In this document: positions 45,660 through 57,514 of the stretch, piece by piece
How positions within the stretch are numbered: the first letter of the stretch is position 1
Layout: each line of letters starts with the position of its first letter
Assembly (NCBI GenBank): GCA_035610365.1
Contig: CM069432.1
Span: forward strand, 277,983,482 to 278,047,481
Source of the DNA: Aquatica leii
Lineage: Eukaryota > Arthropoda > Insecta > Coleoptera > Lampyridae
Length of the DNA stretch: 64,000 nucleotides
Reading direction: 5' to 3'
Translations under genes and position numbers: made by a program
Notes under the pieces: model-generated
Told to the model about the DNA's origin: nothing
The model's input: only the letters and a program-made list of their open reading frames with translations
Database searches by the model: none

Positions 45660-46479
45660 TTATCGTTGTATTTGTTGTTAATAAGTCGTTAGGTATTATT
45701 ATAAATAAATTAATTTTTATTTAATACATAAATATCCGCTTATTTTAATTTTTATTGACGTGAACGCCTTTTAAATAGACTAACGTTTTTGGAATTCAGA
45801 TAAAATTATCAAATTTTTGACTTTTAGTATATTAATTCCGATTTTTGACTCAATGTCACAGTTCACCACATAATGAAATGCCTATACCTTACCATCTCTG
45901 CAATCAAAATTGGAGCAAATCTAACATCATCTTTCAGGCCGCAACGGCATCTCTCGGGTGGCGTCAATGCACACAAACAATAGTGATCTTCGACGTGCAT
46001 TTTCTAAATTTTAGACATGTAACGCGAGTGAACTAAAAATCAAAATATTACGTACGAGTAGGAAAAAAGTAAAAAAAATTTAATAAAAGCTATAAATCAA
46101 ACGCAAATTATTAGTAAACGTGATTTATTTGATACTGTAATAAATGCTCAGTGAGTTTTGCTATCAACATCGGCTAATTTCATATTTAAATTTCATTATA
46201 GATTGACTGGATGGCCATTGATTCATGAAACTCCGCTAAGCATTAAATTACGTGTATTTATTTTGCAGTTTGTGTCTAAAATCGTCAATAATGCGATTCC
46301 GAAAGGAAAGAAAGTTACTACGTCACTCCAACGCTGTCAACTAAAATTAAAGTAAAAGATGCGAAATATACCGAGTGACAAATAAAAAAAAACTTTTATG
46401 AATATAAACTGAATGTATGCTAATAGTAGAAAAAAAGCTTATGTTGGAAGATAAATCTTTTGTTATATGCTGTCAATTT
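45660..46479. other. No gene recognised
   Basis: Short frames at 45845-46036 and 46158-46355 have no domain I know. The second (RLTGWPLIHETPLSIKL) reads somewhat like protein but cannot be assigned. Confidence 0.45.
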
Positions 46480-48690
46480 TTTTTCTTTCTTCTTTCATTG
46501 GAGCCTTTTCAGACGTCGGATTGTTAGTCCATTCCTTTCCTAACCCATTCTTACCATACTTTCTTGTCTGTTGCTAGTCTTTTCATCTCAATGAAGGCTT
46601 TTTTCTGTCTTCGATTTACTCTATCCAGCTCCTTCTTGGTCTTCTCCTTCTCCTCTTTGCTTTCTCCATTTCCATTATTATTTTTGCCAGGTTTTCTCAT
46701 TCTCGATAGGTGTTAAAACCAGTTTAAATGTTTTCTTTCTATTCCTTGCGTTATCGGTGGTTGCTTCGCAATCTCTCCTATTTGTTTGTTTCTTATATGT
46801 TTTCATTTGGTAATTCCTTTAATTTTTCTCCAGTGCCTCATTTCTATTGCATTTAATTTCTCTTTGTGGTTCTTCATTAGAGTCAAATTTTCAGCTGCGT
46901 ATGTGATTGCCGGTACTGTTATTACGTTGTGGATTTTTGTTTTCGCATCTGTTTAAATTTGCTTGTTTCCGAATATTGTTTTATTTATCGAGTTATAAAC
47001 TCTCGTTGTTTTATTTGCTCTGTTGGCTGTTTTTGTGTCTATTTTCTTCTTCGTTTGTTATTAAAGATCCTAGATAGTCGTGTGTTGTAACTTTTTCTAT
47101 CGGTATTCCCTTGCAGCTAATCTCTGTTTCCTGTTTTTCTCAATCTTCGTGTTATGTATTTCGTTGGCCCAAATATCTATTAAGTTCTGCATTTTTTGGT
47201 TTCGTCATCTGCATACAAGAGGCTACTGGTTCGAAGTTTTTAAATACCACAAAAGTCTTTAATTCTGTTTTGGTCTTGATTTCTTTCATTATTTTATCCA
47301 TTATCAACACAAACAGTAGTGGACTTAAGCTATCCTCCTGCCTCTCTTCTTCGCAAATATTTCTGATTGCTGTTCGGCTATTCGTAATTTAATTTTTACC
47401 GTGTTGATTGCGCTTCCCTTAGTTTTTTTCCCTATTATTCTTGTGAATACTTTGTGAGTCGCTTGTGCTATGCATATGTGCCTGTATTTTAAAGTTCTCA
47501 TTTTCTTAGAGATTGGGACTATTAGGTTAATTTCCCATTCTTCTGGTATTTTTTACGGGGTCCATACTTCTTTGAGTAGATCCCACAGCCATTTCTTACC
47601 ATTTTCTTCTAGCCATTTTATCATTTCTGGAGTTATCTTACCTTATCAGCTCGCTTTTCCCATATTCATCTTTTTTATTGTCTCCTGGAGTTTTTCCCTT
47701 ATTATGTCCTAGATTATTATTTCTTTCTTTTGCTCTGCTTTATTTTGAATTTATCTTCGCAGAATTGTTTCCAGGTTTCCAATAGGTCTTCCATTTCCGT
47801 TTTGATTTCATTGTTTGTTTTGTATTGCTTTCAGTTTATTCCTGCTTAATCCTCTTATCTTTTTATTCTAATCCACACTTTTTTGTGTCTACTGTGTAAT
47901 TGTCATTTATTTCTTCTACGAATTTTCTTCAGTTCAACTTCTTGGCTTCATTTATTGTTTTTTTTCTTTATTTCTTTTTCTATGTAGTTTTCTCTATCTT
48001 CTCTTCTCTTTCTTCTTATGTACGACTTCCAGGTTTGCTACTTTTCTTTAACTGGTTTCCTTACCTCTTCGGTCCACCATTTCGTCCTCTTTAGGTTTTT
48101 ACTTATCTTCCTTCTTCTGCATGCTTCTTCCGCTGCCCTTAAGGTTGTTTCCTTGAATATTTTCCACCTGACCTCTAGCACATCCTCTTGTCTTTCTATT
48201 CTTTGGTTGCTAAATAATTTGTTTGTCATTTCTTTGTACTTTTTCTGATATTCTAGCGTTTGTAATTTGTAAGCTGTTATTTTATTGTATTCTTTTTCGT
48301 CTGTTTTATTTATTTTTGTCGTAAATTGTGCTACCACTAGCCTATGGTTTGTGCTTATTTCTGCTTCTTTTCTTGTTTCTATATTTTGGATTGCCTCACT
48401 GAGGCTTCTTAAATGTTTTATGTCATTTATTGCGCTCTTAGCATTTTGTTCTTCTGCTACAAAGGTGTAAATATCTTCTTCTTGTTTTCACATTGTACCC
48501 TCTATTATTAGATCGTTACTCTGGCAGAATTCTGGCTCTGTTTCTGTTAAGTGTTTGCTCTGTCATATTTTCCATAATGGTCTTTCTCTACTATTGCATT
48601 CCAGTCTCCCATAATTATTATTGCTTCTGTTTCTTCTCTTGGACTTCTTGTAGCACATTATGGAATTCGTCCACCTCCTTCATGTCAATT
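46480..48690 (-). mobile_element. Second LINE remnant, 5' truncated
   Basis: On the minus strand from the right: IIMGDWNAIVE (about 48590-48630) and AEFCQSNDLIIEGTM-like sequence (about 48490-48540) are the end of an AP endonuclease. 48038-48337 gives the linker before RT (FKETTLRAAEEACRRRKI, KRTKWWTEEVRKPVKEK). About 47270-47330 reads SLSPLLFVLIMDKIMKEI, the RT region before the active site, and the tail near 46690-46730 reads PIENEKTWQK. It differs in sequence from the LINE at 41386-43735. No intact frame remains. Confidence 0.75.
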
Positions 48691-48699
48691 TTATAAATA

Positions 48700-51066
48700 T
48701 TTAAAAACAATAACAGGGCATAACATACTTCCAAGAATGAAAAAAATTATAACAAACATTTTTATATTGTAATACTGTAAATAAAATAACGAAACCATTA
48801 CCTAATTGGGACCAAATGTTCATAAAAACTAAACAGAAAATACATACTTTTACGGAATACAAAAGATATCTTAAAAATCTAACTTTACACCCATCTAGAT
48901 TCACTGACGGGCTAATTACAACGAATCAGTAGAAACATATAATCTTGGTGGCGTCGGTCGTCTTCAAAGGAGCGATTTTTTTAAATAACTTTTGCTAGCA
49001 TACTTCAATTTTGTTGGCGACTAAGATTATGCTGATGTACTATTTTGCTAGCATTTGTTCCCATAGGATTGCGGATTTTGACCGCGACGTTTTCAGAAAT
49101 TTTTAATTTAATCGGTTTCTTGGCACTTTATATTCACTTCTTTTAGTTTTAGCGTTCACTAGTTTGTAGTTTTGTTTTAGAGTATCTATTCCACCAACTT
49201 CTACCTTTGGCTCCTATTTTGCAACTCTCACTCTTTCACCTTTGACTATTCCTTTGCCACTGCTCCTCATCGTCACTTCTCATACCAAGGTTTTCTTACC
49301 ACCCGTACACTTTTATTTTTTACTTTACTAAGCACTTTTGTTGTAACTTCGCTAAACCACATTTTTAATCATTTACGCTTTGTACCTAATTCAAATTTAC
49401 TTAGCTGTGAATTAAAATTGTAATAAAAAATATATACATTTCTTTTTTTTTAACTGAAATGAAACGGCGTTACGTTACAGACAATCGTGGAAAGCATTTT
49501 ATATAACTCAAAATATCGTGAAATGCCAAAAAAATTTAAAACAATAAGAAAATATTATTTTGAGTGCAATCAAGATTAAAAAATATCATTAAGTTATTAT
49601 CCCAAAAAAATATCTAAACCAAAACATATGTTTTATTGCGTTTCAAATATTGCTAGTATTTGATAAATCAAATTTCAAGATTATTTTTAAATGAAAATTA
49701 TATTTTCTAAAATGTATAATACCTTACAAATTCTACTTAATTTAATTTGTTTTTTTTTACAAGACAAAACTTTATTATTTATACTTATTAAATACAGCTT
49801 TGACTTTTATTTTATTTGTTTAATACATTACAAAAGCCTTTAAAGATCAAAGCGCACTTGAATTATACTGACATTTAATTCAACATTTTCTTGAAAAAAC
49901 TTTGTTGCTCAACTATAATAAACATTTTTGTTTTGTATTAGTTACGTAGCACTAATTTTTTTTCTATCTTGTTATTTTAAAAGACATTTAATTTGTAGAA
50001 GCCCTACAACTGATTCATTTGTTCTATTACTGTATTTTTAATTAAATTCGTTTTTCATTACGTCGATATCGTTACTAGCTAGAATGTTATAATAAATTAG
50101 TTTACATGATACGCAAATGGTATTTGGGGTGAAACTAGCCATTTAGTAAGCTCCCTGTGGCTGTTTATTAATCCTTAACTTATTTTAAATGACCCATAAC
50201 ACAGTATTAAATTTTATGCAGTATAATTATTCTTTCAAATATTTAGGTACACGTAATAGTTACAAAACTAATTATCTTTCAAACGTATTTAGCAAAACTA
50301 ATATTGAAAGTATGAACTAAATAACAACGCAATTATTGTAGGTACTATTTAGATAATACACACAAACTGAGCGCTTAATTCTTTTTTTTTGCAAAATGTA
50401 AAATTATCACAAAAACAATTTAGATAAGGTATTGTAATTTTGTTTTGAAAATAAGTGCATTATTTATATACGAACACAAAGACACTAAAACACTTAAAAA
50501 ATATGTAAAACCAAATTTTCAAAATACTTTTTATAACTGCGTTTAAAAATAGTATTTTTTTTGCTGCTGTAACAAATTTGAATTAGTTTACTGATTTTTG
50601 TTATTGCAAAAAAAACATTTATCAATTGTTTTGTAAAAAGGAACCAAAAGTAAGTTACTAAGTCACTATATACAAAAGATACAGCAACCATTTTCTCGTG
50701 GTCTAAATTTACACTAAGTACAAGATTAAACATGTGAAGCTATAGACATTTTTGTAGTTTACATATTTCAAAAACACAAATATGTAATACTTTTGTATTT
50801 AAACTAAAATGGACGATATTGACCATCATCAGGCCTCTATCATTGTTTCACGTTATATCTATGACTTTTGTTGTCATTGTCCGGTCACTCGTAAATAATT
50901 TTAAAAATTTAATTTCACATTGCCGTTCTTATTACGCCATTAGCGATTTGAATGAAATGTGTGTCCTTTACGTGTGTATGGACGAAATTAAAGGTTACCG
51001 GACGCCATCTTGTTTTTGTTAAATTATCAATTCTTAACAAAAAATTCGACGGAAGCCCAAGTACAA
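48700..51066. other. No gene recognised
   Basis: The minus strand at about 49110-49320 has a stretch with coding feel (SGKGIVKGERVRVAK, GGIDTLKQNYKLVNAKTK) that I cannot place. The rest is AT-rich and unremarkable. Frames at 48701-48904 and 50494-50733 are AT-driven. Confidence 0.45.
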
Positions 51067-51390
51067 TCCGAATACCTATTGCCACAACACATTGAACTCC
51101 GGAATTATACAAACAATCGCAACGAATGTACTTGTAACGTCAACCGCCATCTTAGAAAGGTATAAATACTAACCTTGGTCGTTTATTTCAGATTCCAGTG
51201 CCGTGCCGCTACCGGTTCGAACCAGAGGCGTGCCATATTCTATTGTTGTACATATTTTAGCATTTAGGTTTAAATTGTAATTTAGTTTCATTTTGTGTAT
51301 AGATAAATGTATTAAACCGGATTATATTTCAATCAGTAAAAGCTGAATACCCAATTTCGCACAGCAAATAAAAACACGTAGTACGTTACA
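51067..51390 (+). repeat. 5' LTR of the deleted LTR retrotransposon
   Basis: It ends GTTACA immediately before the primer binding site. TATAAATACT at 51161-51170 is a good TATA box, with the transcription start probably near the GTGCCGTGCC stretch. AATAAA lies at about 51367. Confidence 0.8.
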
Positions 51391-51408
51391 TGGCGCCCGA
51401 GCAGGGAC
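51391..51408 (+). other. Primer binding site, tRNA-Lys type
   Basis: TGGCGCCCGAGCAGGGAC directly follows the LTR. It fits the complement of a tRNA-Lys 3' end, as known for many retroelements. The 12-nt start TGGCGCCCGAGC occurs again at 51606-51617, in the leader shortly before gag. Confidence 0.8.
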
Positions 51409-51632
51409 TCTAATAATTTTATTTTGCAGCGCAGCCGGCAAGCAACGTGTTATCCAGTCCAAACCCGAAAACCAGCACCAGAATTAATTTTTTTTCCATA
51501 GTTATAATTTTTTTGTTTTTTCCAGAATTATATATTTTTTCTTTTTTGTTCAGAGTTTTTTATTTTCTTTTATTATAGCATTGCTACCGTGTCAAATAGT
51601 TTTACTGGCGCCCGAGCTACCGTACATAAAAC

Positions 51633-52464
51633 ATGACCGACAAAGCAAGAAAAACCGAAACTGCGGAAACCGATGTTCGTGTCAGTTGGGTCTACCGACT
51701 AATTAAATCCGACCTCGTGCAACAGCTGACTCTCTATCAGCTACAACCCGAAGGTACTGTTAAAGTATTACGGTCCCGTCTGGTGCACTTCCTTCGTACA
51801 GGAAAAGGTCTTTTTATTGCCAAAGTGATACCCGTACGCCACCGAGAGATTCAAGACAAGATTTAGCCGGTCCCTCAACCGAAAATCCGACAACCGTGTA
51901 CGAAAGTGGGGTTTACGTTTTGATGGCCGTAGCGACCCTATATCGTTCCTGGAACGTCTGGAAGAGCTACAACAATGCTATCAAATCAATGACCAGGAAC
52001 TGCTCTTGACGCTGCCGGAACTTCTCAAAGATGGAGTGTTATTATGGTACCGAAATAACCGAAACAACTGAAGGTCATGTGCCAACTTTATGAGCAGCTT
52101 TAAACGAGAATTTTTACCCCACCGCTACCAACATCAGCTCGAAGACACCATCCGGAACAAAACACAAAATGCCCGAGAAAATGCGTCCGAATTCGTGACC
52201 GGGATGTTAACCTTAATGCGGCAACATGGACAAATGTCTCCCAAAAGTCAGTTGGAACGTATTTACGACAATCTTCGGACAGAATACAACTTTTACATCC
52301 GAAGAAAAGACTTCTCCATCCTAGAAGAACTACTCGAGCTAGCCGGCCACTACGAAGCACTTCCAAAAGACAGTCCGCCATATCATCATCCTCGTCAGGA
52401 GCATTTTTCGCGAGCCTCGACCCATGGCGGCGATACAAGAAGCAACACCACCGTCGTCTTCTAG
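51633..52464 (+). pseudogene. gag: Gag of the deleted LTR retrotransposon
   Basis: ATG at 51633. Residues 20-65 (VYRLIKSDLVQQLTLYQLQP, then VLRSRLVHFLRTGKG) resemble the N-terminal SAP-like helices of some insect gags. The frame breaks at about 51866. Capsid-like sequence continues through about 51900-52090 (FDGRSDPISFLERLEELQQ in a shifted frame) and in 52090-52464 (MSSFKREFLPHRYQHQLED, ENASEFVTGMLTLMRQHG), the end of the gag core. No zinc knuckle is left. Confidence 0.75.
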
Positions 52465-52494
52465 GTCGACTCCTACCGCTAATATTCCGCATGG

Positions 52495-52980
52495 GCACTA
52501 GTGGATACCGGAGCTGCAAAATCGTACGTTAACTCTTCGATTTTACAACTCCTACCTGAATACCACCAGGCAGTACATTCCATCAGACCCGAACCAGAAC
52601 AAATGGCCGATGGCACCATCATCATGTCTATTCAAGTATTATGTAACAGCATCACCGGGCTCACCAGCGACATTATACTAGGTCTAGACTTTTTCATCAA
52701 AAATGAAGCATGCTTAGATCTGAAAAACCTCCGCCTGTCGCTCAAAAACGAAGTTCTGCCTTTACAATCTTTACCGACCCCCGGATTAGGCGGCCTAGAA
52801 AGTCTCTGTGATACTCAACTCCGAGAACTCAACCAATTATTAGAATCTGAACTGGCCCAGTTCGACAACATCCCATGAAAGACGGACCTCATTTGCCACA
52901 AGATCAAACTCAAACCCAAGACGGAACCAGTAATAAGATATTATCCTCGCAACCCAGCCCGGCAAGCCGTTACCAACGCT
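52495..52980 (+). pseudogene. Protease and RT start of the deleted LTR retrotransposon
   Basis: VDTGAAKSYVNSSIL at about 52501 is an aspartic protease active site. SDIILGLDFFIKNEA at about 52670 is the second typical protease block. After a stop at 52876-52878 the frame continues HKIKLKPKTEPVIRYYPRNP, matching the sequence just before the RT fingers, and then turns into sequence I cannot place (52985-53340). The RT core is absent. Confidence 0.78.
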
Positions 52981-53365
52981 GAAACAGATACCCTACTGAA
53001 ATGCCACCGACCTGCAGTTAGAATCAAACCCTGGCAGCCCGAAGTGTATCAAACAAAAAGCGAGGATGAGCTGCATCCAACAGAAACAACACGCCATAAA
53101 GAAAAGCTTTTTGCAACCGAACACCAGGTGACTGCATGCACTAAGAAGTTGGCCTCCCTCACTACTGACGAGAAAACCCCTCCGGTCTTACCAACCCGTT
53201 CTAGGTAGGATGAAATACTAATGTCATCACCTATAGGCTTACCGAAGACTCCAGAAACTCGGGAACATTTGAAGAAACCGTCTCCGTTCCAATACCCAAC
53301 ATTCCGGCGAGTGCAATTGGTCCAGTACCTGGTGGTTCGTTGAAATTGAATACCGTACACAATTA

Positions 53366-53721
53366 TCCGAATACCTATTGCCACAACACATTGAGCTATG
53401 GAATTATACAAACAATCGCAACGAATGTACTTGTAACGTCAACCGCCATCTTAGAAAGGTATAAATACTAACCTTGGTCGTTTATTTCAGATTCCAGTGC
53501 CGTGCCACTACCGGTCCGAACCAGAGGCGTGTCATATTCTATTGTTGTACATATTTTAGCATTTAGGTTTAAATTATAATTTAGTTTCATTTTGTGTATA
53601 CATAAATGTATTAAACGGGATTATATTTCAATCAGTGAACCCTGGCCAAGCTAAATACCCGATTACGCACAGCGAATAAAAACACGTAAACAAACGCGCG
53701 TACGAGGAGTAGTGCGTTACA
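53366..53721 (+). repeat. 3' LTR of the deleted LTR retrotransposon
   Basis: Copy of 51067-51390 with about 30 bp of extra sequence near its 3' end (ACAAACGCGCGTACGAGG region). The TATA box lies at 53460-53469. It ends GTTACA at 53721. Confidence 0.8.
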
Positions 53722-54372
53722 AAATTTACATTGGTAAATAGAGCACAAATATCTAATATCTTAGATTAAAGAAAATTTAAATGGAAAATGCAATACTAAG
53801 AATTTGTTTTTCCGAAGTATGCTGTTAGCTAACGGCACTTTCCGACAATTTCCTAAAATTGGCTGAAAAGTAAATTACCACGTACATACAGTGTTATCAC
53901 AAATCAATTCTTTAGGTTCATACGATCTATGGCAAAAAACCAGATGCGCCAAATTTCTTTCAATATAATATTAATATTTCGGTAAATGAACTTTTAAATT
54001 CACTTTTAATTATAGCAACTAACCAATAGTTACGATGTTCTCAATCAACGTAGGTTCAACACCATTTTCAATACTTCGAAAGTTGTATCATCATAAGAAT
54101 TTTTTCCAAGGTAAACGAATAAGAGTCAACATTTTAACATTAATAAGATACGTGTAAGTAACTAAAGTTGCTAATGACAAAAAAATCAAATTGCGCCGCA
54201 AGATGACAATGCATTCTTACCCCAATAAATTCCTCAACACAAACGCATCCTAAACCGTCATTTAGTACACAAAATCACAGCAAAATATTTTTACATATCG
54301 TCTTGTATATAATGCATCGTTTCCTCTACTAAATTATGACGTAAAATTTTCCACAAAGAGCATCGTTCTGAA
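53722..54372. other. No gene recognised
   Basis: AT-rich spacer between two elements. Confidence 0.5.
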
Positions 54373-54377
54373 CGATG

Positions 54378-56532
54378 CACAGTGGGCCAAAAACCCGAAA
54401 AGCTGGCTAAAATATGAAAACGTTATCCAAATTTAATGAAACTTTGTACAAAATGGTTTTTTGGCATGCCGATTACGATTCCAATGTCAAAATTTGCAAC
54501 AACAAAATGACAAATCCGATATGGTAGATTAAAAATTAAAGAAATTCTAAAATGTTTCAATTTTTATAAAAATTTGTAAACAAAATTTTATGGGTTTGCT
54601 GGTTCCGATTCCATTTTCAAAACTTTAAAAACGAAATAGCGGATTAAAAATTAAAAAGGTCTAGAAATGTTTCAATTTTTATAAAAAATTGTTGATCAAA
54701 TTCTGGCAAATTCAGTATCATCTGTATCGTAATAGGTCGATTCAGTAGAAGAGATCTGAATGTCAGTATCTTTCGGTGGTAGCAAAAGTGTTTTTACTTC
54801 AAAAGATAATGGATTTTATGGTTTTCGGTAAGAATTTTCGTAAGCTCAAAATAATTGGATCTGACGAGATTAGTAGCCCTAATAAAACACCTTCCATAGT
54901 TTTAATCCTGCTGCATTTCCTTGCAAACTTCTGTCTGTATTCTTTTATCAGTTTGTTGCAGGATTCTTGAGCATTTTCTGACATTTGCCCAATTGGCAAT
55001 AATCCTAAAGCTATTATTTTTTTACCGTGTGCACTGAAGTTGGCCTATAAAACCATGGATACAATTCTACGAATAGGCGACTTGTTTGTAAAGAATATTT
55101 CTGAAAATCGATCAAATGAATCTCATAGCTACATGAAATAGCTTCCATTAATACGTGGAATCGATTGATTAAATCTTTATTCGCGCCTGTTATAGCAGCA
55201 GAAAGAGTTGCGTTTTCAAAAAATCGACGAGTCGTAGTACTATCATTTGTGCTACTGAATCCAGATTTGGGTTTGTCAATGAGAAGCCCAAACTTTTTAC
55301 AAAATTCTGGTTGTGTTAATTGTTTAGCAGTATTCGTCCTTTACTTTTTTTCTTCAGTTTTAGCTTGCCACTTTTTTGTTGGAAGTTTACATGCTATATG
55401 CAAACAACACTCAAAAAAATCTTATCCACGCATGTAACGCGGACATCCCGAATCGCGAATGGTCTTCATTGATTTTCATTTTTAGAATCTCATTGAGATT
55501 GTTAAATTGTTTTGAGGTTGCATTGCATAGGTAGCAACATCGAGTTGACGAATTACTCGTGATGGCATTGCAAACTTTTCCATCTATCATCGTTCATGTT
55601 TGTATGTTACTTCGTTGTGATTACTTACAGTTTGAAAGGAACAAATTTACTCTCTTGCTGTTTTCTGTATTTTGTTTCTTTGACCGTTCTTTTCTCATTT
55701 TTGTGCAAAAACTGGTTTCGTATAGGCTTACAAAATCTGGACACCGAGAGTCTCGGATTTTTCAAAACAATAACATCTTTATTATTGTCATCAACATATT
55801 TGAGTTGTAACAGCACGATTGAAGTAAAAAATCAGTTTGGGTTCCGTCATACAGATGTCGCATCGCAGCCCCATTTGCAAATCAGGTTACAATGAAAACT
55901 ACTAATGTCCTCAGATGTCAAACTTTTAATAACATCGGCTCGCATTATTATAGTACGATCAGTGGTATGGCCGAGCAATGATTGCAGTGTAATTTCGGCA
56001 TTAGTTTCTGTTATTGTAATGTCAGTTTTAGGGGGATAACATTGACGTTTAGAAGCTTGTACGATTTTATATGACGGATACAATTGAGAATTATTTTGAA
56101 CGCTTGTAGTTTGTAGGCCCTGGTACTGATTTCTGGATAGGGTATTCTCTATTATAAGTGAAAGAGCAGAATCACATGAAAGCACGTTTTTCGTAAGTAA
56201 GTAAGTTAATTCTTCTGTATTTGCTTGCGGCCGCAAATTTTCTGCTTTTTGCCCGGGCGTTCCTTTACAAGTTTCAGTTTCTTACAAAACAAAACAAACG
56301 GTTATCCATTCACCAATTTTTCGAAAAAAAGTCCTCTCTTCTTTTAACTTCCTGCCATTTGCTTCTTAATTTGGTCATCAATACTCGAATACCAAGTTTT
56401 CGTTTTGATGCCTTAAACCTTTTCTAGCCGTGAAATAGACACTCTAGAAACCTACCCAACTTCTTACTTAAAATTCCCTCAATAAACACTTTTTTACTTG
56501 AAGCCAGTTTTTTGAGATTTTGCCCTACTGTG
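54378..56532 (-). mobile_element. Transib DNA transposon (RAG1-related)
   Basis: The termini are CACAGTGGGCCAAAAACCC (54378) and, inverted at the right, CACAGTAGGGCAAAATCTC ending at 56532. They match at 15 of 19 positions. The first six or seven bases equal the RSS heptamer CACAGTG, as known for Transib ends. A 5-bp target duplication is visible with one mismatch: CGATG (54373-54377) and CGGTG (56533-56537). Transib elements make 5-bp duplications. The minus-strand gene encodes a RAG1-like transposase. Length is 2,155 bp. Near the left end (54530-54700) a phrase containing AAATGTTTCAATTTTTATAAAAA occurs twice. Confidence 0.9.
54799..56236 (-). pseudogene. Transib transposase, RAG1-core-like, with frameshifts
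   Basis: The N-terminal part (55847-56236) includes LYPSYKIVQASKRQCYPP and TNAEITLQSLLGHTTDR and leads to CKWGCD, whose aspartate (codon 55862-55864) aligns with the first catalytic residue. VLKNPRLSVSRFCKPIRNQF follows in another frame. MIDGKVCNAIT holds the second aspartate (codon 55582-55584), and CYLCNATS matches the CxxC block next to it in RAG1. SALHAWIRFFECCLHIACKL and STNDSTTTRRFFENATLS come next. The C-terminal frame 54799-54999 has GQMSENAQESCNKLIKEYRQ; the glutamate of QES (54964-54966) corresponds to the third catalytic residue. All three acidic residues remain, but at least three shifts or stops prevent translation. Confidence 0.87.
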
Positions 56533-56539
56533 CGGTGTC

Positions 56540-57329
56540 AGTAAAAAACTGATAATCTAAATGACTATAGAATTAACAGAGTTTACTTAGAATTAAAGTA
56601 ATATTGAATAACAATACAAATTTTTACGATTGAAACAAAATATTTTTGACCATCCAAATTAATACATTATAAAAAGCGCATTAAATAAACTTATAACTTA
56701 GAATTAAATTCAAAAATTAAATATTGAGTGCATGAGCATAAATGAAATCAAAACTACTTAAAAATTTCTTAAATCACACACTATCATTATTAAATGAAAG
56801 CATGAGAAAATAAACGTTAAAGCGTAAATATCAGGTCCTTCTGGAAAGTAAAAGTACGACAATCATAAGAAAGTGACAAGTTGCTTTAAAATAAAAATTT
56901 CTGTTAGTTATAAATTTAAATGAACTGAATAAAATATTGCAATGATTGTATTGCTTTTAATTTGGAGTATTTAATATTAATTAAAAATGTTTGTTAGTTT
57001 TTATATCATTTTTTTTTAACTGTAAAAATTAGTACAATAACAATGCACTCTAACATATAATTTGTTAGAATATAAAGAAAAATTAGAAGTCACAACACAG
57101 TTGACAATTCTCTTCAATTGACGTTATTATCTGTGTGGCTATTATTTTGAATTTTATTTTTATGTTTGATTATTCAAATATTTGCAACTGATTTATTATT
57201 CATAACAAAAACAAACTAAAGAAATAATTTTTCTTAATATATTTTGCGAACAAAATCAGATTTTATTACTAGAAAAAAATGAAATTTAACAAAAAGACAA
57301 CGATAAAAGTAAATTGTAAACAAAAATGT
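56540..57329. other. No gene recognised
   Basis: AT-rich spacer; no frame worth calling. Confidence 0.5.
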
Positions 57330-57505
57330 ATTTTTTAACAAATAATTATTTTCGGATTTTGAACCGCGTTCCATATTTACACTTTTCACAAAATTTATAA
57401 AACTTAGAAAACTTACAAACTTTGAAAAATTAACAATGTTTGACGTTTCGACAGTCATGTCACTGTCTTCTTCAGAAAAAACTGAAACTGAAGATATAGG
57501 ATCCT
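57330..57505 (-). repeat. Pseudo-LTR at the 3' side of the Penelope-like element
   Basis: It starts shortly after the GIY-YIG stop codon and contains the hammerhead-like core at 57445-57475. Confidence 0.82.
57445..57475 (-). ncRNA. Hammerhead-ribozyme-like core
   Basis: The coding strand reads CTGAAGA, then a perfect hairpin GACAGT-loop-ACTGTC, then GAAAC. This is the CUGANGA / stem II / GAAA order of a hammerhead. Hammerheads are known in Penelope pseudo-LTRs. I could not find clear stem I and stem III partners or the cleavage triplet, so a working ribozyme is not shown. Confidence 0.5.
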
Positions 57506-57514
57506 GACAAGCCT

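Larger units (their letters stand above)
51067..53721 (+). mobile_element. Internally deleted LTR retrotransposon
   Basis: Direct repeats 51067-51390 and 53366-53721 match closely (TATA box, start region and 3' end), and a primer binding site follows the left copy. Gag and protease remain, but RT stops after its first motifs, and RNase H and most of integrase are absent. The element is therefore non-autonomous. The outer starts of the LTRs are uncertain because the sequences diverge before TCCGAATACC. I saw no clear target duplication. Confidence 0.82.

Noticed and set aside
51180..51250. tRNA-like box B around GGTTCGAACC
   Set aside because: No cloverleaf can be built around it; it lies inside the LTR.
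52100..52519. 139-codon minus frame
   Set aside because: Antisense shadow of gag in the deleted LTR element.
54378..54400. A true 12-RSS or 23-RSS at the Transib end
   Set aside because: The heptamer is present, but the nonamer-like CCAAAAACC is two bases away instead of 12 or 23.
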